Source: an uncultured Lentisphaerota bacterium (GTDB lineage: Bacteria > Verrucomicrobiota > Kiritimatiellia > CAIQIC01). Taken from it: 46,240 bases of DNA. Numbering within the stretch: the first letter of the stretch is position 1; every line of letters starts with the position of its first letter. This document shows positions 8,791 through 15,279 of the stretch, in pieces. The notes under the pieces are model-generated. The model was not told the origin of the DNA, did not search any database, and was given only the letters and a program-made list of their open reading frames with translations. The stretch is from assembly GCA_903912445.1 (NCBI GenBank), contig CAIWHP010000253.1:1-46240 (forward strand), written 5' to 3'. A program made the position numbers and the translations under genes.

Positions 8791-11136
8791 ATGAATATGA
8801 TGCGAAGGCTGTTGCTGCCGTTGCTGCTGGCGGGGATCCCGGGGTGGGGTGCGACCCTGGAGGATTGTTTCCGCGAAACGTTTGCGACCAACCTGACGTG
8901 GTCGCAAGTGTGGTCGCGCGACGCGAACGCCGCCCGGGTCCGCCCGGACGCGGACGTGCGGCACGCCGCGGCCGCCTCGCTGCGCATCGAGCACACGGGC
9001 AACAACGACTGGTCGCTGACCCCCGAGACCCGGCTGCCGGCACAGGCCGGCGACTTGCTGGAAGCCTCCGCGTGGGTGCGCGTGCAGGGCAAGGGCCATG
9101 CCACGGTCTGTTTTATGCTCCGCACGGCGGCGGGCGCGGTGGTGGATTGGAGCGCCGGCGAGGATGTGTCCACCGGCGCCGGCACGTGGCAGCACCTGCG
9201 CGGCCGCTTGCTGGTGCCCGCAGGTGTCACCTCCTATGTTCCGCGCTTGATCGGCCACGATGCGGCGACGGTCTGGCTGGAGGACTACCGCGTCCGCCGC
9301 CTGCAACCCAAGGACGTTGCGCCACAACAGCCATGCGTCATCCGCAACGATCTGCTTGAAGCTGCTTTCGACCCGGCGCAGGGGGCCTTCACCATCCGCG
9401 AGCTGCAGACGGGCAAGATCTGGCGGCAACAGCCGCTCCCCGGCGTCCGCCTGCCCGTGCTGGCGGCCAGCGCGACCGCCAGGACTATCACGGCCGACCT
9501 GTTCGATGCCGGCAACGACCTGGTGGTGCGGCTGAGCGCCACGCTGGAGCCGCGCGTGGCAGAGTTGGTGGTGGAGTTGTCGGCCGCGGGCGCGATGCGC
9601 GCGCCGCTGAACTTTCCGCCGGCCTTCGCGCCGGAGCGCGGCACGCGCCTGATTGTGCCGGTCAACGAGGGCATCGCCTACCCGGTCGAGGACCCGGCGC
9701 TCGGCGAGATGCGGTACATCTGCTACGGCGGGCATGGCCTCTGCATGGCGTTCTACGGCGCGACCGATGGTGGAGCAGGCGTGATGACGCTGGTCGAGAC
9801 CGCTGACGATGCGCAGCTTCAAATCAAACGCAATGCGGAAAAACTGCTCGCGGCACAGCCGGTCTGGGTGGCCGAGAAGGGCCAGTTCGGCTATGCGCGG
9901 AAGTTGCGCTATGTCTTCCTCCCGCAGGGCGGGCACGTGGCCATGTGCAAGCGCTATCGCACCTATGTCGCGGCGCAGGGGCGGCTCAAGACCTTCACGC
10001 AAAAGCGCGCGGAAAATCCGGATGTGGACCTGCTCGCCGGCGCGGTGAACGTGTGGTTCATGGACCGCGACCAGTTGCCGACCATCCGCGCCATGCAGTC
10101 CAACGGCATCCACCGCATCCTCTGGAGCGCCGCCGGCAGCGGCGCGCAGATTGCGGCGATGAACCAGATGCCGGGCGTCCTGACCAGCCGCTACGACATC
10201 TTTCAGGACGCGATGGATCCGGCGAAGTTCCCGCTCCTCGCGCATCTCCACGGCGACTGGACCTCCAGCGCCTGGCCCACCGGGATGATCCTGCGCGCCA
10301 ACGGCGACTGGGAGCGCGGCTGGGAAGTGAAAGCCAAGGACGGCACGCGCATCCCGTGCGGGGTGCTCTGCGACAAACTCGCGCCCGCCATCGCCCGCAC
10401 GCGCATCGCCGAGGAACTCAAGACGCGCCCTTACCACAGCCGCTTCATCGACACGACCACCGCCTCGCCTTGGCGCGAGTGCTATGCCGCGGCGCACCCG
10501 ATGGCGCGCCGCGAGAGCCGCGAGGCCAAGATGGAGCTGCTCGGGGTCATCTCGCGCGAGCTCCGCCAGATCTGCGGCTCCGAGACCGGCCACGACGCGG
10601 CCGTGCCCTACGTCCATTATTTCGAAGGCATGCTGAGTCTCGGCCCCTACCGCGTGCCGGACTCCGGCCGCAATATGATGGACAAGCTCGAAGAGGTTCC
10701 CGAGCGCGTCGCCAAGTTCCAACTCGGCGCGGACTACCGGCTGCCGCTGTGGGAGCTGGTCTATCACGACTGCGTCGTCGCACAATGGTACTGGGGCGAC
10801 TACAACAACAAGCTGCCCACGCTCTGGGACAAGCGCGATCTGTTCAACGTGCTTTATGGCACGCCGCCGATGTTCATGTTCAACCGCAAAGAGTGGGCGC
10901 GCGACCGCGCGCGCTTCGTGCAGAGCTACCGCGCCACCTGCCCGGTCGCCCGCGCCACGTTCTACTCGGAAATGACCGACCACCGCTTCCTGAGCCCCGA
11001 CCGCCAGGTGCAGCAGACGCACTTCGCCGACGGCACCACCGTCACGGTCAACTTCGGCGCGCAGCCGTTCACGCTGCCCGACAGCCGGATGCTCGCCCCT
11101 CTCGCCGCCGACGTGACGCCCAAGCCGCATGAATAA
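8791..11136 (+). CDS. Secreted glycoside-hydrolase-like protein (GH101/DUF5696-like architecture)
   Basis: 781 aa from the ATG at 8791, which gives a clean signal peptide (MNMMRRLLLPLLLAGIPGWG); the longer in-frame start lacks one. Residues about 25-180 look like a carbohydrate-binding jelly-roll. A beta-sandwich region comes next, followed by a TIM-barrel-like part with RFIDTTTASPWRECY (candidate nucleophile Asp), CGSETGHDAAVPYVHYFEG (candidate acid/base Glu) and YWGDYNNKLPTLWDKRD. A C-terminal beta domain ends in TTVTVNFGAQPFTLPD. This plan matches large glycosidases related to GH101 or DUF5696; substrate and exact family cannot be set by eye. It lies just upstream of a DUF1080 gene, which fits a polysaccharide-degrading neighbourhood. 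Confidence 0.65.
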   Translation: MNMMRRLLLPLLLAGIPGWGATLEDCFRETFATNLTWSQVWSRDANAARVRPDADVRHAAAASLRIEHTGNNDWSLTPETRLPAQAGDLLEASAWVRVQGKGHATVCFMLRTAAGAVVDWSAGEDVSTGAGTWQHLRGRLLVPAGVTSYVPRLIGHDAATVWLEDYRVRRLQPKDVAPQQPCVIRNDLLEAAFDPAQGAFTIRELQTGKIWRQQPLPGVRLPVLAASATARTITADLFDAGNDLVVRLSATLEPRVAELVVELSAAGAMRAPLNFPPAFAPERGTRLIVPVNEGIAYPVEDPALGEMRYICYGGHGLCMAFYGATDGGAGVMTLVETADDAQLQIKRNAEKLLAAQPVWVAEKGQFGYARKLRYVFLPQGGHVAMCKRYRTYVAAQGRLKTFTQKRAENPDVDLLAGAVNVWFMDRDQLPTIRAMQSNGIHRILWSAAGSGAQIAAMNQMPGVLTSRYDIFQDAMDPAKFPLLAHLHGDWTSSAWPTGMILRANGDWERGWEVKAKDGTRIPCGVLCDKLAPAIARTRIAEELKTRPYHSRFIDTTTASPWRECYAAAHPMARRESREAKMELLGVISRELRQICGSETGHDAAVPYVHYFEGMLSLGPYRVPDSGRNMMDKLEEVPERVAKFQLGADYRLPLWELVYHDCVVAQWYWGDYNNKLPTLWDKRDLFNVLYGTPPMFMFNRKEWARDRARFVQSYRATCPVARATFYSEMTDHRFLSPDRQVQQTHFADGTTVTVNFGAQPFTLPDSRMLAPLAADVTPKPHE

Positions 11137-11208
11137 CGTGTTGTCGGTCTATCAGCAAGCGGCATGGCCGCGCTTGTCTTTCCAGGTGCACTCCGTCATC
11201 TTTTCGCC

Positions 11209-11859
11209 ATGAAAACATGTGTTTCGCTCTTGGGTCTGCTGTTGTTCGGTCAGTTCGCCTCACAGGGCGTGTCGGCGGCGGAGCAACCGCTGTTCGACGG
11301 CCGGTCGCTCGCCGGCTGGGAAGGCAACACGAATACGTGGCGCGTGGAGCAGGGCGCGCTCGTGGCCGGCACGCTGGAGCGCAAGCAGCCGCACAATGAT
11401 TTTCTGGCGACAACGAGGGACTTCGGAAACTTCGATTTGAAACTGCAATACAAGGTCGAAGGCACCAATGGCTTCGTGAACGGCGGCGTCCAGTTCTGGT
11501 CGCAGCGCGTGCCGGGGCACTTCGAGGTGGCGGGCTATCAGGCCGATCTCGGTGCGGACAAGGACGGCAATTTGTACGACGAGAGCCGGCGCAAGCGGAA
11601 CCTGGTGGCGGCGGACGCGGCGACGCGGCAGTGGGCCTTGAAACCGGGGGCTTGGAACGACTACCGGATTCGCGCGGAGGGCGCGCACATCCAGCTTTGG
11701 GTCAACAACGTACAGACGGCCGATTACACAGAGACCGATGCGAGCCTGCCGCGGCACGGCAAATTCGCTCTGCAGATCCACGGCGGCGCGTTCACGAAAG
11801 TCCACTATCGTAACCTCGTCATCGAGGAACTGCCTGCGTCGCCGGCTCCGGCACGCTGA
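11209..11859 (+). CDS. Secreted DUF1080 (3-keto-disaccharide hydrolase-type) protein
   Basis: 216 aa, start at the ATG at 11209 giving the signal peptide MKTCVSLLGLLLFGQFASQGVSA. The mature part opens with LFDGRSLAGWEG and continues with GFVNGGVQFWSQRVPG and WNDYRIRAEGAHIQLWVNN, the classic DUF1080 concanavalin-like fold. It ends at FALQIHGGAFTKVHYRNLVIEEL, the usual HGG closing motif. Proteins of this family hydrolyse 3-keto-glycosides or bind sugars in PVC and Bacteroidota bacteria. It follows the glycosidase gene on the same strand after about 70 bp and may be co-transcribed. The Gfo/Idh operon at 42-46 kb would fit the same 3-keto-sugar chemistry (inference). Confidence 0.9.
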   Translation: MKTCVSLLGLLLFGQFASQGVSAAEQPLFDGRSLAGWEGNTNTWRVEQGALVAGTLERKQPHNDFLATTRDFGNFDLKLQYKVEGTNGFVNGGVQFWSQRVPGHFEVAGYQADLGADKDGNLYDESRRKRNLVAADAATRQWALKPGAWNDYRIRAEGAHIQLWVNNVQTADYTETDASLPRHGKFALQIHGGAFTKVHYRNLVIEELPASPAPAR

Positions 11860-11882
11860 GCGCCTTGCCGCGCAGCCTGGAC

Positions 11883-11970
11883 TTTTCCAAACCTTGGAAG
11901 ATTATCGGTCGTTTTTTACAAGCCTTGGAAAAAACGCCAATCCATATTTTCGTTTCCCAACCTTGGAAAG
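11883..11970. repeat. Triple array of TTCCAA/TTGGAA palindromes
   Basis: Three palindromic units occur: TTCCAAACCTTGGAA at 11885-11899, a second centred near 11923 (ACAAGCCTTGGAAAA with a T-run on its left) and TTTCCCAACCTTGGAAA at 11953-11969. The first two centres are 31 bp apart. The array fills the spacer between the DUF1080 and cardiolipin synthase genes. The frame upstream of the synthase ATG is open through it (FSKPWK...LQALEK...SQPWK), matching the peptide pattern of the copy inside the BatA gene. Confidence 0.8.
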
Positions 11971-12128
11971 AGGCGCGCGGTCGTCTAGAGTCCGGTGTGG
12001 GTTTTTCACGCCTGAAAAAAGCGCGGCACGCGGCAGCGGCTGCGTCGAAGAAGCTGTTGCGGCAGCTTTCGCAGCGGCGTTGGCGTCCATGGTGGAAGCG
12101 GGAGCATGGCCACCATGCGGCGGCGGGG

Positions 12129-13313
12129 ATGGACGGCGCCGGCATCGCCGGCACCTTCGAGGATTGGATCACCCCCGAGTCCGTCACGCTGCTCGACGGC
12201 ACGCGCCTCCAGTTGCTCAAGGATGGCCAGGCCCTGCGCGCCGCCTATGACGCCATTGCGGCCGCGCAACGGCGCGTCTGTGTCGAGATGTACATCTTCA
12301 GCAGCGACGAGGCCGGGCGGGAGTTCGTCGCACTGCTCTGCCGCAAGGCCCGGGACGGACTGCGGGTCTTCGTCCTCTACGATGCATTCGGCTGCCACGA
12401 CACCGATCCGGCGATCTTCGAACAACTGCGCGCCAGCGGCGCGCGGCTGTGTGCGTTCCACCCGCTGCTGGTGCCCTGGCGCTACCGCGGCCGCTGGCGC
12501 GTGACGCAGCGCGACCACCGCAAGCTGGTGCTGGTGGATGACAACCTCGCCCTGCTCGGCGGGCTGAACGTGGGAGTGGAATATGCCGGGCCGTGGATCG
12601 TCCGCCCGCGCCGGCGCTATCGCGGCAAGCCGTGGCGCGACACCGGGCTGACGCTGGAGGGACCGCCGCAGGTGGCGCTCCTCGTCGCCGCGTTCGCACG
12701 CATCTGGCGCTATGCCAACCGCGGCGGCGAGCTCGCGGCGGTGGAATACGTCGTGCCGCTGCCCGCGGACGGCGACTTCGGCGTGCTGGCCTCCGCGCCG
12801 ACGCAGCACTCGCGGATCACGCCCATCACCCAGCAGCTGATTGCCGCCGCGCAACGAAGCCTGTGGGTCACGATGGCCTACTTTGCGCCGACCGATGCGA
12901 TCATCGATGCGCTCTGCGCCGCCGCCAAGCGCGGCGTCACGGTGCGGCTGATCCTGCCGGGCGTCAGCGATGTGCCGCTGCTGCGGATTGCCGCACGTTC
13001 GTTTTATACGCAGCTGTTGGAGGCCGGCGTGGAAATCTATGAGCGGCGCGGGCCGATGTTGCATGCCAAGACGATCTGCCTCGACGCCGGGCTTTCGATC
13101 ATCGGCTCGGCGAACCTCGACTACCGGAGTTTCGAGAGCAATTGCGAACTGTCGGTCGCCATCCGCTCGCCGGTGCTCGGCGCCCAGATGCATGCGATGT
13201 TCGAGCACGACGTCCGCTACTCCAAGCGCATCACCCTGGCCAACTGGCGGCGGCGCCCGTGGCTCGATGCGCTGCTGCAGTGGCTCGCCAACCGCCTCCG
13301 CCGCTGGCTGTGA
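12129..13313 (+). CDS. Cardiolipin synthase / phospholipase D-family protein
   Basis: 394 aa with two HKD motifs: H130-x-K132-x4-D137 (DHRKLVLVDD, followed by NLALLGGLNVG) and H312-x-K314-x4-D319 (LHAKTICLDA, followed by GLSIIGSANLDYRSF). Length and spacing fit ClsB-type synthases that join phosphatidyl groups in membrane phospholipid synthesis. There is no N-terminal membrane helix from the chosen start; a basic helix at the C-terminus (WLANRLRRWL) may touch the membrane. The ATG at 12129 is chosen because upstream codons run through a basic, low-complexity stretch and the palindromic repeat; an earlier TTG start cannot be excluded. Confidence 0.9.
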   Translation: MDGAGIAGTFEDWITPESVTLLDGTRLQLLKDGQALRAAYDAIAAAQRRVCVEMYIFSSDEAGREFVALLCRKARDGLRVFVLYDAFGCHDTDPAIFEQLRASGARLCAFHPLLVPWRYRGRWRVTQRDHRKLVLVDDNLALLGGLNVGVEYAGPWIVRPRRRYRGKPWRDTGLTLEGPPQVALLVAAFARIWRYANRGGELAAVEYVVPLPADGDFGVLASAPTQHSRITPITQQLIAAAQRSLWVTMAYFAPTDAIIDALCAAAKRGVTVRLILPGVSDVPLLRIAARSFYTQLLEAGVEIYERRGPMLHAKTICLDAGLSIIGSANLDYRSFESNCELSVAIRSPVLGAQMHAMFEHDVRYSKRITLANWRRRPWLDALLQWLANRLRRWL

Positions 13314-13437
13314 CGGCGTCGCATCGGCAGCGGAGGAAGGGGGACCACTGATTTCACGATTTTTCACAGATGGGAAAGCAGAAGAGGGCGAGCCGACAGC
13401 GATCGCGCGTGAGAATGGAAAGCGGAACAAACTGTTT

Positions 13438-13488
13438 CTGTAGCGGCGGTCTGCGACCGCCGACAGCGGCCACAGGCCGCCGCTACAG
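13438..13488. repeat. 51-nt perfect-arm hairpin element
   Basis: Arms CTGTAGCGGCGG (13438-13449) and CCGCCGCTACAG (13477-13488) match perfectly. Inside them the pairing continues to about 23 bp with three mismatches that stay wobble-like, leaving the loop CGACA. It lies in the convergent spacer between the cardiolipin synthase gene and the 73-aa gene. It resembles REP/MITE-type dispersed elements; no U-run follows, so it is not a typical terminator. Confidence 0.75.
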
Positions 13489-13506
13489 CAGCCAATGGGT
13501 TACCGC

Positions 13507-13541
13507 AAATCGTAAATCATAAATCGGAAATCTTAAATTCG
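13507..13541. repeat. Five in-register heptamers AAATCNN
   Basis: AAATCGT, AAATCAT, AAATCGG, AAATCTT and AAATTCG follow each other with no gap. The array lies 42 bp beyond the stop codon of the minus-strand 73-aa gene. Confidence 0.8.
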
Positions 13542-13583
13542 TCGGGATTGGGGGGCGCCATCGACAAAAGCCTTATGGCTGCG

Positions 13584-13805
13584 CTACTTCAGGCGGTTGG
13601 CCAGTTGCTGGAGTTCATCCGGCGCCAGGGACGCGGCAAAGTCGGCGTCCGCTTCCGCGATGACATTCCGCGCGGAAGCCGGACTGCCCAGGGCCGAGCG
13701 CAACTGGCGCACCTCGTCCGGCATCAGGTCAACTTTGGCCCCATTTTTCTTGATGATGGAGCAGATGCCAGTTTCCGGACACAGCTGGATATTCAAATCA
13801 TCCAT
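13584..13805 (-). CDS. 73-aa conserved-looking small protein beside cytochrome c peroxidase
   Basis: A 73-aa soluble protein beginning MDDLNIQLCPETGICSII. Two Cys lie five residues apart (C9 and C15 region, CPETGIC), followed by KVDLMPDEVRQLRSAL, a long amphipathic helix and a second helix at the C-terminus. It starts 11 bp after the stop of the cytochrome c peroxidase gene on the same strand, so it is probably co-transcribed. I do not recognise a characterised family. The cysteine pair and the partner gene suggest a redox or metal role, which is inference only. Confidence 0.7.
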   Translation of the reverse strand: MDDLNIQLCPETGICSIIKKNGAKVDLMPDEVRQLRSALGSPASARNVIAEADADFAASLAPDELQQLANRLK

Positions 13806-13816
13806 GACGCGCTCCT

Positions 13817-15190
13817 TTATTTCCCGAGCGGCTTGCCGTCGTAGGTGCCCGTCAGGGTGTGGAGGAAGGCGACGATGCTGGTGTTGTCGGCCGCGGCGAG
13901 GTCGTCGCCATTCTGATACTTGGCCATCAGCTTCACGACTTGGGCGAGGTCGCTGGTCATGCCGTCGTGCAGGTAGGGGAAGGTGATAGCGACGTTGCGC
14001 AGGGTGGGGACCTTAAATTTGTGGCGGTCGGCTTCGTTCTTGGTGACGCTGAAACGGCCGTCGTCGGCGGGCGTGGGTTTGCCGCGGTCGGCAAAGTAGT
14101 TGGCGGCGCGGCCGAGCGGCTCATAGGACTGGCCACCGAGGGCCTTGCCGACGTGGCAGCAGGCGCAGCCATGCTCCTTGAAGAGTTCGTAGCCGCGGCG
14201 CTCCGCGGCGGTGATGGCGTCGGTCTGGCCGCGAAGGTAGTTGTCGAAGCGCGCCGGGGTCAGGAGGCTGCGCTCGAACATGGCGATGGCCTCGGTGATG
14301 GTTTCCTTACTGTAGCCCTGCGGATAGACGGCGTTGAAGGCGGCGGTCAGCTCGGCGTCCTGCTGGAGCTTGGGAATGGTTTCCTGCCAGTTGGAGGCCA
14401 TCTCGTCGGGGTTGTTGACGGGGCCATCGGCCTGGGCTTCGAGGGTCGGGGCGCGGCCGTCCCAGAACATGACGGACTGGAAGGCGGAGTTGAAGACGGT
14501 CGGGCTGTTGATGCCGCCGAGCTTCTGGCCGACACCGGTGGAGTACTGGGCCTGGTCGGTGCCGCCCTTGGCGAGGTCGTGGCAGCTGGCGCAGGAAAGC
14601 GTGTTGTCCTTGGACAGGCGCTTGTCGTGAAACAGCTTGTTGCCGAGCGCGACTTTGCGGACGTCGAGATCAAGCTTCGCGGGCAGCGGCTGGACGAGTT
14701 CATTCTGGAACTGGGGCGCGACGCCGGCGGTGGCATAGTGCTTGGCGCGTTCGGCGTGGATCCAGTCGCGGAGCGTGGCCTGCTCCGCTGCGGTCAGGCG
14801 CGCATGCCAATGCAACAGGAGGTACGGCAACGGCGGCATATCGCCGGAGGTGATCTCCCGCTCGGTCTTGGCGAGGAGCACCTCGCCGGCGGGTTGGTCG
14901 GGTGCCGCGGCCAGCGTGGACTGATAGTTGACCGCCTTCAAGCCGTCCTGGATGTCGCCCTTGATGAGCTTGCCGACGATCGGCAGCGCGGCATAGAAGG
15001 GCAGGGCGCCCTCGGCGGTGTGGCAGTCGGCGCACTTGGCGCCGAGGATGGCATAGGCCTTGGCGCGCAGCGGATCGGCGGGCTTGGCCCGGGTGAGGCT
15101 GTTCACCGGCGCGGCGCGAAATTGATTGGACAGCGGTAAGAGGAGCGCCAGGATGGCCAACACGATCAGGACTTGTACTAATTTCTTCAT
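13817..15190 (-). CDS. Three-haem cytochrome c peroxidase with N-terminal haem-binding domain
   Basis: 457 aa from the ATG at 15190 (GAGGTGA ribosome site just upstream), with an N-terminal membrane anchor or signal (VQVLIVLAILALLLPL). Three CxxCH haem sites are present: CADCH 53-57, CASCH 200-204 and CACCH 342-346. The first belongs to a haem-binding domain of the PF14376 type (SGDMPPLPYLLLHWHARL); the last two form a MauG/CcpA-type di-haem peroxidase (GNKLFHDKRLSKDNTLSCASCHD, then GYELFKEHGCACCHVG). Classical bacterial enzymes have two haems, so this is a fusion that could feed electrons internally. Role: reduction of hydrogen peroxide in the periplasm. It is followed by the 73-aa gene in a likely operon. 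Confidence 0.92.
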   Translation of the reverse strand: MKKLVQVLIVLAILALLLPLSNQFRAAPVNSLTRAKPADPLRAKAYAILGAKCADCHTAEGALPFYAALPIVGKLIKGDIQDGLKAVNYQSTLAAAPDQPAGEVLLAKTEREITSGDMPPLPYLLLHWHARLTAAEQATLRDWIHAERAKHYATAGVAPQFQNELVQPLPAKLDLDVRKVALGNKLFHDKRLSKDNTLSCASCHDLAKGGTDQAQYSTGVGQKLGGINSPTVFNSAFQSVMFWDGRAPTLEAQADGPVNNPDEMASNWQETIPKLQQDAELTAAFNAVYPQGYSKETITEAIAMFERSLLTPARFDNYLRGQTDAITAAERRGYELFKEHGCACCHVGKALGGQSYEPLGRAANYFADRGKPTPADDGRFSVTKNEADRHKFKVPTLRNVAITFPYLHDGMTSDLAQVVKLMAKYQNGDDLAAADNTSIVAFLHTLTGTYDGKPLGK

Positions 15191-15279
15191 CACGTCACCT
15201 CGTTGGTTTGCACGCTCGGAATGTGCCAACTCGCGCGGGCGCTGTCAAGGGGGCGTGCGACCCGCCCGCAACAATCGGC

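Noticed and set aside
11883-11970. Palindromes as intrinsic terminators
   Set aside because: Stems are AT-rich, come in spaced pairs, and one pair lies inside a coding gene; this does not fit a terminator.
13507-13541. CRISPR-like reading of the short repeats
   Set aside because: Units are 7 bp and contiguous, without spacers, and no cas gene is present.
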